Source: a bacterium UBP6_UBA1209 (GTDB lineage: Bacteria > UBP6 > UBA1177). Taken from it: a stretch of DNA of 64,000 bases. A program made the position numbers and the translations under genes. The first letter of the stretch is position 1. Each line of letters opens with the position of its first letter. Below are positions 53,030 through 62,430 of this stretch, piece after piece. The notes below the pieces were generated by a model. It was given only the letters and a program-made list of their open reading frames with translations, was not told the origin of the DNA and did no database searches. The stretch is taken from contig DBXP01000004.1 of NCBI GenBank assembly GCA_002309575.1, positions 62,001 to 126,000 of the forward strand. Direction: 5' to 3'.

Positions 53030-55651
53030 ATGCTCAGAAGATTATTTTTCCTGATTGTCACGCTTTCGCTTTCAGTTGTTCTCTTTGCGGAAGAGGAACA
53101 GGGCGAAGAGATCAAGACTCCGCTCGCGGTCAAGCCTCAGCTTAAAAATCTGAACACGAGTGTCAGAAACCAGAAGCTGAAGCCGATGAAGCCGCTCAAG
53201 AAGGGCAAAACGGACGAAGAGAAGAAAGACGAAGAGAAAAATGAAGAGGGCGGGAGCGAAAAGCAGGGCAACAACCAGCCGAAGGCCGCTTCCGGCAACG
53301 TTCCGCAGAACCAGGGGAACACCCAGCCCGAGGTCAGGACGGTGACTCCGCCGAAACCGAAAACTATCCTCGACAAGGAGCAGAAGCCGGATCCGGACGC
53401 AAACAAGATCGTTGACGCGGTCCAGGTCGTCGTTGCCGAGCAGAAGCCGATAGACATGAATCTCAAGATCACGATGGATTTCAGGGACGAGGAGCTTATC
53501 AATATCGTAAAGCTCTTCTCCGAACTTCTTCAGAAGAACTTCATCCTACCGGAAAATCTGAGCAAGACGAAGGTAAATATGATGGCGCCGCAGAAGGTTT
53601 CGGTCGCCGAGGCCTACAAAACATTTCTGACTCTTCTGGCACTTAACGATTTCGCGGTCTCCGAGGACGGAAAATTTACCATTATCACAAAGGAGAAGAA
53701 CATTCCGGAGATGAAGATCCCTTTTTACTCGGGGACTGACGTGCCGGACCTCTTCAAAATGGTCGCGACGATCATGAAATTTGAATATGTCTCGGCAAAC
53801 GATATCGACAAGGTCCTCAAAATCTTCCGCGACAAGGGTGCTACCTCGGTCGTTTTTGATGAAAAGACACTGATCGTTGTCGATTACGCGACCAATATCA
53901 GAAAGATCAAAAACATAGTCAAGGAGCTTGACCAGCCCTCGGAATCCGACAGATCCGAGCTCTACTTCATGAAGCTCGAGCACGTTATGGCTGCCGACGC
54001 GAAGAAGATCCTTGAGGACATTTTTAAGGATTTCTCAAAAAAATCGGGCAAAAAATCGAAGTCCGGCGACTCTTCGGCTCCTTCGATTTCCGGTGTCGGG
54101 ACAACAGGTCCGAGAGGAGGTATGCCGCCCCGCGGTCCGATGCCGCCCATGCCGCAGAACGACGACGGTCTCAGTGACAATACCTATATCCACATCGTTG
54201 CCGACGAGAGGAGCCAGCAGATCATAGTCCTCTGCAACAAGATGACCTACAACCTCATCATGCAGGTCGTCCAGAATATCGACAGAGAGGTCGAGGGCGA
54301 GGGCGAGATCCACGTTGTAAAGCTTCAGAACGCGAAGTCGGAGGATCTGCTCAAGACTTTGAATTCACTTTCGAAAAATAAAAAATCGTCCGGCTCGTCA
54401 AAGAGCGGGAACAAGGGAACAGACGTCTTCGAGGGCGATGTCCAGATCTCCTCGAACGAGGAGACGAACTCTCTTGTCGTAGTCTCCTCTCTCAAGGACT
54501 ACCGCAATCTCAAAAAGGTCATCGACAAGCTTGACGTCAAGAGGCGTCAGGTCTTTGTCGAGGCAGCGATCCTCGAGGTCAGCATCGACAACAACCTCGA
54601 ATACGGAAACGCGTACACGGCAGGCGCTGTCGAGGTCAACGTTGCCGGCGAAAAGATGCCGCTCTTCTTCGGAAAGGCTCTCGCGAACCCGACTCCCGGT
54701 CTGGTCGCCGGCATGGTCGGAGCTTCGATCGACGGTACGGCAGGCATTTCAGGTATCTCGCTGGTCGACGGCGTACCTTCGCTCGGACTCATTCTTAACG
54801 CGGCACAGAACGACTCTTCGGTCAACGTAGTCTCTACGCCGCACCTTCTGACGACAGATAACGAGGAGGCTCAGATCACGGTCGGCGAGACTGTACCCTT
54901 CCCGTCGGGCAACATCCTGACCAGCACGACAGGCAGCACGATCACCTACACCCGTGAAGATGTCGCGCTCAAGCTTAAGGTCAAGCCGCAGATCAACGAA
55001 TCGGGCTACATGACTCTCGAGATCGACCAGGAGATGACAGAGCTCGGCGCACAGACCGATTACGGCTACAAGACGACGAAAAGACAGGCAAAGACCATCA
55101 TAAACGCGGAAAACGAGCAGACGATCGTCATCGGCGGTCTGATGAAGGATACCGTCACCAACGGCGAGAACAAGATCCCGTTCCTCGGCGATATCCCGGT
55201 ACTGGGAGCGCTTTTCAAGTACAAAAAGGTCGCTAAGACGAAGGTAAACCTGCTTCTGATACTCACTCCCCACATCGTCGAGAGCAAGGAGGACTTCGAG
55301 CGCATCCTCAGAAAGAAGATGGACGAGCGCGACGAGTTCGCCAGAAAGTTTTACGGCGACTACACAGCCTTCGAGGATACGGTCTATCTCGACAAAAAAC
55401 GCGGCGCCATCCTTTCGATGGTCAAGGCTGTGAACGACAACAACAAGTACGAGGCCGAGGAGCTCCAGAGGCTACGCGACGCCAAAGGAGCGGACAATTC
55501 GGTCATGGTCACGCCGGACGGCGAGGAGACTCTGCTCGAGGAGGGCGAGAATCCGGCAGGCGATAACTCAGACGGCAGGAAAACGAGGAAAAGTCCCGAT
55601 GCCGAGGACGAGATGGTTCCCGAACTGGAAGACGAGCTTGACGGAGAGTAG
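53030..55651 (+). CDS. gspD: Type II secretion system secretin GspD
   Basis: An 873-residue outer-membrane pore. Signal peptide ends about VLFAEEE; residues 30-130 are Lys/Glu/Pro-rich and disordered. N0 starts near 140 (MNLKITMDFRDEELINIVKLF), followed by N1-N3 with a Gly/Pro/Met-rich loop at about 355-380 and a Ser/Lys loop near 450. The secretin core (about 510-760) has the VEAAILEVSIDN start, TVGETVPF and GGLMKD..T..ENKIPFLGDIPVLGALFK, the secretin signature. The C-terminal 110 residues are charged and unusual. No lipobox. GGAG precedes ATG 53030. Confidence 0.95.
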   Translation: MLRRLFFLIVTLSLSVVLFAEEEQGEEIKTPLAVKPQLKNLNTSVRNQKLKPMKPLKKGKTDEEKKDEEKNEEGGSEKQGNNQPKAASGNVPQNQGNTQPEVRTVTPPKPKTILDKEQKPDPDANKIVDAVQVVVAEQKPIDMNLKITMDFRDEELINIVKLFSELLQKNFILPENLSKTKVNMMAPQKVSVAEAYKTFLTLLALNDFAVSEDGKFTIITKEKNIPEMKIPFYSGTDVPDLFKMVATIMKFEYVSANDIDKVLKIFRDKGATSVVFDEKTLIVVDYATNIRKIKNIVKELDQPSESDRSELYFMKLEHVMAADAKKILEDIFKDFSKKSGKKSKSGDSSAPSISGVGTTGPRGGMPPRGPMPPMPQNDDGLSDNTYIHIVADERSQQIIVLCNKMTYNLIMQVVQNIDREVEGEGEIHVVKLQNAKSEDLLKTLNSLSKNKKSSGSSKSGNKGTDVFEGDVQISSNEETNSLVVVSSLKDYRNLKKVIDKLDVKRRQVFVEAAILEVSIDNNLEYGNAYTAGAVEVNVAGEKMPLFFGKALANPTPGLVAGMVGASIDGTAGISGISLVDGVPSLGLILNAAQNDSSVNVVSTPHLLTTDNEEAQITVGETVPFPSGNILTSTTGSTITYTREDVALKLKVKPQINESGYMTLEIDQEMTELGAQTDYGYKTTKRQAKTIINAENEQTIVIGGLMKDTVTNGENKIPFLGDIPVLGALFKYKKVAKTKVNLLLILTPHIVESKEDFERILRKKMDERDEFARKFYGDYTAFEDTVYLDKKRGAILSMVKAVNDNNKYEAEELQRLRDAKGADNSVMVTPDGEETLLEEGENPAGDNSDGRKTRKSPDAEDEMVPELEDELDGE

Positions 55652-55653
55652 CG

Positions 55654-57348
55654 ATGGCTAGGCAGAGAATCGGCGAGCTTTTAGTCGGAAAAGGCTTTGT
55701 AGACGACGAGCAGTTGAACTCGGCGCTTGAGCAGCAGAAGAGGGAAAAGCCCAATTCCCGCAGGATTGGGGCGATCCTTGTCAGTGAAGGCAAGCTTTCG
55801 CCCGAGCAGGTCATGGAAGCCTACGCGGAGCAGAGCGGCATCAGGATCGTGACCGACGAGATGCTGAAAAAGTCCGATCCGCAGCTTCTGGCGAATTTCC
55901 CGATCGCCCTTGCCCGCAAGTTCGGAGCGCTTCCGCTCTATGCCGAAGATGAGAGCCTTGTCGCGCTGATCACCGAGTTTGATTCGCTGCTCTTCAACCA
56001 GCTTTTTATGATCTACCGCAAAAATATCGTGCCTTATCTCTGTTCGACAGCTGCGATCAACGAGATCATAAACCAGGCCTACAGCAGGGTCGACAGCCAG
56101 GATGAATCGCTCAACGCCGAAGAGTTCGGCAAAATGGCCGACGAGGACGACGCGATCCCGGATCTTATCGACTCCAACGACGACGCGCCTATCATCAAAT
56201 TCGTCAACAACACGATCGCCAAAGCGGTAAAGGAGAAGGCGAGCGATATCCACTTCGAATCCTATGAGGACGAGGTCATCGTAAGGTTCAGAAAGGACGG
56301 AAAGCTTTCGATAGTCCAGCGTGTCCCGAAGGCAGCCCAGGCCGGTCTCATCACGAGGATCAAGATCATGAGCCGCCTCAACATCTCCGAAAAGAGGCTT
56401 CCTCAGGACGGAAACATAAAGGTCAAAATCGCGGGAAACGACATCGACTTCCGTGTTTCGACGCTGCCCAGTGTCCACGGCGAATCGATCGTTCTCCGTA
56501 TTCTCGACAAGCGGTCGCAGAAGCTCTCTCTCGACGAGAGCGGCTTCACGAAGCGCGACCTCGAAATAATGAGGAAGATCATCCACATGAAGCACGGAAT
56601 CTTCCTCGTTACAGGCCCTACCGGAAGCGGTAAGACGACAACGCTCTATTCGGCGCTGACCGAGATCAACTCGCCTGATGTCAAGATCATCACGGTCGAG
56701 GACCCGGTCGAGTACCAGATCAAGGGCGTCAACCAGATCCACATCAACTCGAAGATCGGTCTCACATTTGCGAGCGGACTGCGTTCTATCCTGCGTCAGG
56801 ACCCCGACATCATCATGGTCGGCGAGATCCGTGACCGGGAGACCGCCGATATCGCGATCAACGCTTCGCTGACCGGCCACTTGGTCTTTTCGACCCTGCA
56901 CACAAACGATGCGCCGACTGCATTTACCCGACTGATCGATATGGGGATCGAGCCTTTCCTGATCTCATCGACGATCGTCGGCGTGCTTGCCCAGCGGCTT
57001 GTCAGAAAGCTCTGTCCCGCCTGCAAGGAGGCCTACTATCCGCCGGCGGCGATCCTGGAGGAGCTCGGACTCAAGCCGGAGGATTACAAGGACCACCCGT
57101 TTTACAAGGCTGTCGGATGCCCTGAGTGCGGCTATTCCGGCTACAAGGGCAGAAGCGGTATTTTCGAGCTTCTTTTGATCGACGACGAACTGCGCAGGGC
57201 GGTCGTAGCGAGACAGGATGCCAGTGATATCAGGAAGATAGCTGCTTCAAACGGTATGCTGAACCTGCGTGAGGACGGAGCGCTCAAGGCTATCCGCGGG
57301 ATCACGTCGCCGGAAGAGGTCCTTCTCAGGACGCAGGAGGATAAGTAA
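55654..57348 (+). CDS. gspE: Type II secretion system ATPase GspE
   Basis: A 564-residue cytoplasmic secretion ATPase. N1E domain (about 1-145), then the ATPase with Walker A GPTGSGKTT (about 322), IITVEDPVEYQI, Walker B RQDPDIIMVGEIRD, His box LTGHLVFSTLHTND and the four-Cys zinc site CPAC ... CPEC (about 456-493). Starts two bases after gspD; its stop overlaps gspF. Place inside gspC-M distinguishes it from PilB, although the two are alike in sequence. Confidence 0.95.
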   Translation: MARQRIGELLVGKGFVDDEQLNSALEQQKREKPNSRRIGAILVSEGKLSPEQVMEAYAEQSGIRIVTDEMLKKSDPQLLANFPIALARKFGALPLYAEDESLVALITEFDSLLFNQLFMIYRKNIVPYLCSTAAINEIINQAYSRVDSQDESLNAEEFGKMADEDDAIPDLIDSNDDAPIIKFVNNTIAKAVKEKASDIHFESYEDEVIVRFRKDGKLSIVQRVPKAAQAGLITRIKIMSRLNISEKRLPQDGNIKVKIAGNDIDFRVSTLPSVHGESIVLRILDKRSQKLSLDESGFTKRDLEIMRKIIHMKHGIFLVTGPTGSGKTTTLYSALTEINSPDVKIITVEDPVEYQIKGVNQIHINSKIGLTFASGLRSILRQDPDIIMVGEIRDRETADIAINASLTGHLVFSTLHTNDAPTAFTRLIDMGIEPFLISSTIVGVLAQRLVRKLCPACKEAYYPPAAILEELGLKPEDYKDHPFYKAVGCPECGYSGYKGRSGIFELLLIDDELRRAVVARQDASDIRKIAASNGMLNLREDGALKAIRGITSPEEVLLRTQEDK

Positions 57349-58577
57349 TGCCCCTTTTTGCCTATAAAATCATAGACGCGAACGGCCGGGAGAAGCGCGG
57401 AACGATCGAGAGCCCGAACAAGGCGACGGTCAAGTCGAAGTTCCTCTCGGAAGGTTACTACATCACTGAGATCAAGGAGCGCAGCGGAAATCAGGGCTTC
57501 AGCCTGGATTTTCTGCGCAAGATGTTCAGCTTCGGCGTCAAGAAGGTCCCGCTCGATGAGGTCGCTGCGATGACACGTCTTCTGGCGACTCTTCAGAAGG
57601 CGAAGATACCGCTCGTCGAGGCGATCGACGCAGTTGCCCAACAGCAGGAAAACCCGGTTATGAAGGATGCGCTCATCATCATCAAGGGAAAGATGCAGGA
57701 GGGTTACAGCTTCAGCAAGAGCGCAAGGGAATTTCCAAATATTTTCGATGACTTGTTCTGCAACATGATAGCAGCCGGCGAAGAGAGCGGCGCTACGGAT
57801 CAGGTCCTGATGAGGCTTTCAGGCTTCATGGAATCCCAGGTCGATCTCAAAAACAAGGTCAAGAGCGCGATGACCTACCCGATCGTCCTGATGTGCGTCG
57901 CGGTGCTGGTCGTAGGCGTGCTTTTTACGGTCGTTATCCCAAAGCTCTCGAAGATGTTTGAGGATGTCAAGATGGCCCTGCCGCTCCAGACCAAGATCCT
58001 GCTCGGTCTTTCGGCCTTTATCGGCAGCTGGTGGTGGCTCGTCGCGATTTTGATTTTTGCGGCGGTCGTCCTCTTCAAGCGCTACATCTCGACCCCGAAG
58101 GGCGAGCTCTGGTGGGCGAGGGTCAAGATCACCGCGCCGGTCATCGGCCGCGTTAACCGTCAGGTCGCGATCAGCCGTTTTGCCGAGACGCTTTCGACGC
58201 TTCTGCACTCGGGAGTCCCGATCCTCAACGCGCTCGATATCGTCAAAAAGATCATTGACAACAAGATCCTCGAGAACGCTGTCGGCGTTGCGAGGGAGAA
58301 TATCAAAGAGGGTGAATCGATCGCGGTCCCGCTGAAGAGAAGCGGCGAATTCCCGCCGATCGTCATCCAGATGATCGCGATCGGAGAGCAGAGCGGCGAG
58401 CTCGAGGAGATGCTTGAGACGCTTTCCGCCTCGTACAGCAAGGAGGTCACCTACACGATGGAGAAGCTTACCTCGATGCTTGAACCGCTGATGATCGTCG
58501 GACTTGCGGGAGTTATCGGTTTTATCGTCTTCGCAGTCGTTATGCCGATTCTCCAGCTGAATGATGCCGTTGGATAG
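57348..58577 (+). CDS. gspF: Type II secretion system inner-membrane protein GspF
   Basis: A 409-residue platform protein, paralogous to PilC. Two T2SSF domains (about 70-195 and 270-395) with AAMTRLLATLQKAKIPLVEA and ISRFAETLSTLLHSGVPILNA openings and three membrane helices. Opens MPLFAYKIIDANGREKRG, the typical GspF/PilC N-terminus. ATG 57348 overlaps the gspE stop by one base (TAATG). Confidence 0.95.
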   Translation: MPLFAYKIIDANGREKRGTIESPNKATVKSKFLSEGYYITEIKERSGNQGFSLDFLRKMFSFGVKKVPLDEVAAMTRLLATLQKAKIPLVEAIDAVAQQQENPVMKDALIIIKGKMQEGYSFSKSAREFPNIFDDLFCNMIAAGEESGATDQVLMRLSGFMESQVDLKNKVKSAMTYPIVLMCVAVLVVGVLFTVVIPKLSKMFEDVKMALPLQTKILLGLSAFIGSWWWLVAILIFAAVVLFKRYISTPKGELWWARVKITAPVIGRVNRQVAISRFAETLSTLLHSGVPILNALDIVKKIIDNKILENAVGVARENIKEGESIAVPLKRSGEFPPIVIQMIAIGEQSGELEEMLETLSASYSKEVTYTMEKLTSMLEPLMIVGLAGVIGFIVFAVVMPILQLNDAVG

Positions 58578-58604
58578 TTTTTTTCATATTTTGGGGAGGA
58601 AATA

Positions 58605-59033
58605 ATGTTCAGAGAATTTTTAAGAGCTTTGCTCAAAACCTCGTCGAGAGAGTCGTCGAAGGGTTTTTCACTGCTTGAGATCATGGTCACCATCACGATC
58701 ATGACGATGATCATGGGCGCTGTCGGTGTCGGTGTCATGGGTTACCTTGACAAGTCGAAGATCAAACAGGCTAAGATCGACATCGGTACGATCTCGAACG
58801 CGCTCGACCTCTACAAAACCGAGTTCGGAAAGTACCCGGAGGGCGACGACGGCCTTTCGAGACTTGTCGAAGAGAAGATCCTTAAGGAAAAAAAGGTCCC
58901 GCAGGATCCGTGGGGGAACGAGTATGTTTATGTCTATCCGGGAACTGAAAACGAGGACAGCTTTGACCTCTATTCGTTCGGACCGGACGGCAAAGAGGGC
59001 GGCAACGACGATATAACGAACTGGGAAGAGTAG
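58605..59033 (+). CDS. gspG: Type II secretion major pseudopilin GspG
   Basis: A 142-residue pseudopilin that forms the secretion pseudopilus. Long leader (20 residues) cut after Gly20 in KGFSLLEIMV, with Glu5 of the mature chain; hydrophobic helix; then the GspG signature YKTEFGKYPEGDDGL, VPQDPWGNEY and YSFGPDGKEGGNDD, which holds the calcium-binding Asp. GGGGAGG precedes ATG 58605. The leader is longer than the usual 6-10 residues. Prepilin peptidase (gspO/pilD) is not in the window. Confidence 0.96.
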   Translation: MFREFLRALLKTSSRESSKGFSLLEIMVTITIMTMIMGAVGVGVMGYLDKSKIKQAKIDIGTISNALDLYKTEFGKYPEGDDGLSRLVEEKILKEKKVPQDPWGNEYVYVYPGTENEDSFDLYSFGPDGKEGGNDDITNWEE

Positions 59034-59037
59034 GCGA

Positions 59038-59868
59038 ATGAAGTTCAGACATCCGGGCTTTTCAATGGTCGAAATGCTGGCTGTAGCGGCACTTGCCGTC
59101 ATCATCGCAGGTTTTTCGGTCGCGGGCGTAGGACGCTTCGGAAGGTATCAGGCGACTGCCGATCTGGGTACCTTCAACTCCTATCTGCGCCACGCCTTCA
59201 CAAGGGCGGTACGCGACAAGCTCTATCTCCGCATAACGGTCGATCTGGAGCACGGAAAGTACTGGATGGAGAAGACTGACACGCCGTTTTATCTCTTCAC
59301 CGGCGAGGCTGCCGTCGAGAGGGAGGAGGAGAACGAAAAGCTGATCGAGCGGATGGAGAGCGGCAAGACGAGCGACCCCTTCGCAAACAGCGGTTCAGCG
59401 CTCAGCGTAGGCAACCTCATCGACAAGGCTAAGCTGCTTTCATCGTCGGAAGAGCTAGAAAACTCGGACTATTACAACTACGAAAACTTTATCCCCGACC
59501 GCCGTTCGCTGAAGGAGCTTCTGAAGCCGGAATTTACCAAATTCGGCAGCGAGAAGAAGCTCAGCGGCAATCTCATCGTGACTGGTTTTTACGCCTATCA
59601 CACACCGGAGATCGTCACCCGCGAGGATTTTATGTTCAGTGACAAAAAGAAGGATGTAAAACCTTACGTCTACATCTACATCTTTCCCGAGGGCCGGATC
59701 GAGCCTTTCTATCTGGCGATCGGCGAGGAGAACGCAGACGAGCCGGAAAGCTACGCCTACATCACCTCCGACATGTTCCTGAACACAAAGATCGAGTCGG
59801 GCGGAATAGAGGATGTCGTCGAGGATATGAGGAACCTTTTCGAGGATGAAGATGCTGAAGGCAAATAG
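59038..59868 (+). CDS. gspH: Type II secretion minor pseudopilin GspH, extra long
   Basis: A 276-residue pseudopilin with a short leader cut after Gly7 (HPGFSMVEMLAV, Glu5 kept) and one hydrophobic helix. Typical GspH is 150-200 residues; here an insertion of acidic, helical sequence (about 85-165, ending KLLSSSEELEN) enlarges the beta domain. It starts four bases after gspG and overlaps gspI by 23 bases. Assigned by order and prepilin signature, since GspH is poorly conserved. Confidence 0.85.
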   Translation: MKFRHPGFSMVEMLAVAALAVIIAGFSVAGVGRFGRYQATADLGTFNSYLRHAFTRAVRDKLYLRITVDLEHGKYWMEKTDTPFYLFTGEAAVEREEENEKLIERMESGKTSDPFANSGSALSVGNLIDKAKLLSSSEELENSDYYNYENFIPDRRSLKELLKPEFTKFGSEKKLSGNLIVTGFYAYHTPEIVTREDFMFSDKKKDVKPYVYIYIFPEGRIEPFYLAIGEENADEPESYAYITSDMFLNTKIESGGIEDVVEDMRNLFEDEDAEGK

Positions 59869-60514
59869 CGAACGCGGTTTTTCGCTGCTTGAGGTGCTCG
59901 CGGCGGTCACGATCCTTGCCGGAGTCCTTTTTGCTACATCAAGAATAATTTCAGCTAGTTATATCTATGCCTCGAAGGTCCACAACATCTACCTCGGCAC
60001 CGAGCTGGCGAAGCTCAAGCTGCACGATGTCGAACTGATGATCCAGGAGGAGGGGCTGCCCGAGGACGAGCGCGAGGAGGAGGGCGATTTCGAGGACCGC
60101 GAGTATGAGGATTTCCACTGGAAATACTCGATCAAGCGCGTCTTCCTGCCGCTTCCGGACTTCACTTCGTCCGATTCCGACTCTTCCGCGCTTGACGAGA
60201 CTGCCGGAATGCTTTCGATGGCGAAAGGCAACATCGAGGACTTCTTCAAGGACAGAATCCGCAAGCTTACGGTTTCGGTCCACTGGGATAAGGGCGTCAA
60301 GGAGTCCGAAAAGGTGACGCTGACGATCTTTCTCACAACGAACGGAACGGCGACGACCTTCCAGCAGTATGACGGCAGCAAGGCCAATAAAAACAACAAT
60401 AACGGCGGCAAGGGCGGTAACAAGACGAAGAGCCAGAACAACAGGTTCAACATGAATCAGGGCGGCAACGCCGCCAAGCCGGCCGCGGCACTGCCTTCTC
60501 AGGGGAAAAAGTGA
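59846..60514 (+). CDS. gspI: Type II secretion minor pseudopilin GspI with Asn/Gly/Lys-rich tail
   Basis: A 222-residue minor pseudopilin with leader cut after Gly11 (ERGFSLLEVLAAVTIL). GspI is normally about 120-130 residues; this one has an acidic insert near 70-90 (EEGLPEDEREEEGDFEDRE) and a low-complexity C-terminal tail of about 50 residues rich in Asn, Gly and Lys (from about 175). The start lies inside gspH; ATG 59846 or 59852 could serve. Assignment rests on order and the class III signal. Confidence 0.85.
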   Translation: MKMLKANSERGFSLLEVLAAVTILAGVLFATSRIISASYIYASKVHNIYLGTELAKLKLHDVELMIQEEGLPEDEREEEGDFEDREYEDFHWKYSIKRVFLPLPDFTSSDSDSSALDETAGMLSMAKGNIEDFFKDRIRKLTVSVHWDKGVKESEKVTLTIFLTTNGTATTFQQYDGSKANKNNNNGGKGGNKTKSQNNRFNMNQGGNAAKPAAALPSQGKK

Positions 60515-61167
60515 TGAAAAACCGCGGCTTTACACTTATCGAGGTCCTGCTTGCGATGACGCTTACTGCTGTGCTCGTCAGCTCGGTTTACGTCACCTTT
60601 TCGCATATCCTCGTAGGCCGCCAGAAGATCAAGGATGTCACGGAGCGCGAGCGCCAGATATACTTCATGATCGACCTTATCAGCACCGACCTGCGCAACT
60701 CTTACCTCACGGTCAACAGAGGGTCGCCGGTCGAGACGCACAAGACGATCTTCAAGAGCGAGCCTGAAAATCCGGTAGACCACCTGACCTTCACGACTCT
60801 TAACCACGTCAAGATGGCGGCGGGCGCGAAGCAGTGCGACCAGACCGAGATCGAGTATTTCGGCGGAGTTGAAGACGGCGAAAACGTCCTCTACCGAAGG
60901 GAGAGCCTCTGGGTCGATGAGGATCCCGAGCGCGGCGGCAACGTCTATCCGATCTTCAAGGGGTTCGAGAGCATCAAGTTCGAGTACTGGCACACGACCA
61001 CCAAGGAGTGGGCTGAGACCTGGAACACGGAGAGCCTCAACAACGTCAACACGCTGCCTCCGAAGGTCAAGATCACCGTTGTCGTTAATGAGGGCGAATT
61101 TGATAAGAAAGATTATAAAATCGAGACTGTAGTTAAACTTAAATTGTTGAAACCATTGAGCCTTTAG
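60514..61167 (+). CDS. gspJ: Type II secretion minor pseudopilin GspJ
   Basis: A 217-residue minor pseudopilin: leader cut after Gly5 (MKNRGFTLIEVLLAMTL), then the GspJ body with ERERQIYFMIDLISTDLRN, typical of the family, and a late beta region with VKITVVVNEGEFD. I chose ATG 60514, which overlaps the gspI stop (TGATG) and has AGGGG eight bases upstream; GTG 60511 is an alternative. With GspI and GspK it forms the pseudopilus tip. Confidence 0.9.
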   Translation: MKNRGFTLIEVLLAMTLTAVLVSSVYVTFSHILVGRQKIKDVTERERQIYFMIDLISTDLRNSYLTVNRGSPVETHKTIFKSEPENPVDHLTFTTLNHVKMAAGAKQCDQTEIEYFGGVEDGENVLYRRESLWVDEDPERGGNVYPIFKGFESIKFEYWHTTTKEWAETWNTESLNNVNTLPPKVKITVVVNEGEFDKKDYKIETVVKLKLLKPLSL

Positions 61168-62394
61168 ATGATTAAACCGATTGCTGAAATATCGAATTTC
61201 CTGCACAGGCTGAGCAGCGGGGAGAGACCGGAAAAACGCGGTTTCGCCCTTGTTCTCGTGCTTGTCACGATTGCGATAATCCTGCCGATCGTCAGCGATA
61301 TGAACTATGACGCGAAGACTGAATTTGACATTGCGATGAACTACAAAAGAAAGACCGAAGCGCACGCTCTTGCCGAGAGCGGCGTCACCTTCGCGATCGT
61401 CATCTTCGACCTTCAGAAGGAGGTCGAGAGTCTTCTGAAACAGTTCGGAGTCAACAACCAGTTCGAGATCTGGGACATAATCCCGTTGGATACGGCGCTT
61501 CTCCGCGGTTTTGTCCAGGCCGGACCCTTTGTCGAGCTCGAGGACGTCGTCAACAAGAAAGAGGCGGACGGCGTAGCGGGCGCGGCGACCAACGACGAGG
61601 CGGGCGATTATCTCTATTCCGAAACCGGAGATCCGATATTTCAGTTCCCGGGCGATTTTAAGGTCGAATTTACGGGCGAGGATACGAAAATCAACGTGAA
61701 CCAGCTCTATTTCAACACGAGGACGACGGTCATAAAGATGCTTGAAGCCCTGGTGGAACCTGAGTTTTATGATTTTATCTTCCTCGAGAACACATCGCGT
61801 GAGGAGTATGTCGACCGCGAAGAGCTTATCCAGAACATCGTCGACTGGGTCGATGCCGGCGACGACAAGTTCACCGACGGCGCGAAGTACATGACCGGCG
61901 GCGACGAGCAGTCGAAATACGACAACTTCCGCCCCGGCTACAAGGTCAAAAACGCCAAGCTGGACACGCTTCAGGAGCTGATGATGATTTACGGCGTGAA
62001 CGACCTTGTCTACAAGATCCTGGAGCCCTATGTCACGATATATTCGACCGGCAAGGTCAACATCAACAAGGCGGGCCACGAGATGCTCGAAGGGATAATC
62101 CGCGCCTACTCGGTCGACAAGGCTCTTCCGGTCTTTTACAACGAGGATTCGATGCGCGAGCTTCTCGGCAAGATCCTTGCAAAGCGCGCCCAGTTCGGTT
62201 TTGCGAACGTATCGGATTTTATCTCTGCCTGCGCCGAGTTCGGCATCACGCTCGACCAGAGCGTGTCGAAGATCATCGACGTTACCGGAAGCGTCTACCG
62301 GATCAAGGCGATAGGCATCAAGGAGGGTGTCGAGAGCTGGATCGAGATGGTCGTCGACAGGCAGGGCAACATGTACTACTACAGGGAAGGTTAA
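61168..62394 (+). CDS. gspK: Type II secretion minor pseudopilin GspK
   Basis: A 408-residue pseudopilin, the size expected for GspK, which caps the pseudopilus tip. Leader cut after Gly25 (EKRGFALVLVLVTIA); Glu5 is absent, the GspK hallmark. The large alpha domain has AHALAESGVTFA, the ENQ.NVN-type region DTKINVNQLYF, and a saposin-like/helix-hairpin part with TGKVNINKAGHEMLEG. ATG 61168 directly follows the gspJ stop. Confidence 0.92.
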   Translation: MIKPIAEISNFLHRLSSGERPEKRGFALVLVLVTIAIILPIVSDMNYDAKTEFDIAMNYKRKTEAHALAESGVTFAIVIFDLQKEVESLLKQFGVNNQFEIWDIIPLDTALLRGFVQAGPFVELEDVVNKKEADGVAGAATNDEAGDYLYSETGDPIFQFPGDFKVEFTGEDTKINVNQLYFNTRTTVIKMLEALVEPEFYDFIFLENTSREEYVDREELIQNIVDWVDAGDDKFTDGAKYMTGGDEQSKYDNFRPGYKVKNAKLDTLQELMMIYGVNDLVYKILEPYVTIYSTGKVNINKAGHEMLEGIIRAYSVDKALPVFYNEDSMRELLGKILAKRAQFGFANVSDFISACAEFGITLDQSVSKIIDVTGSVYRIKAIGIKEGVESWIEMVVDRQGNMYYYREG

Positions 62395-62430
62395 GATGTT
62401 TTTTTACACCGGTAGAATGAGAGGTGAAAA

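Noticed and set aside
55681..56901. 406-codon open frame on the minus strand
   Set aside because: Antisense of gspE; its Asp/Arg/Val-rich translation is typical of a shadow frame.
60499..62079. 526-codon open frame on the minus strand
   Set aside because: Antisense of gspJ and gspK, which have class III signal peptides and family motifs; the shadow has none.
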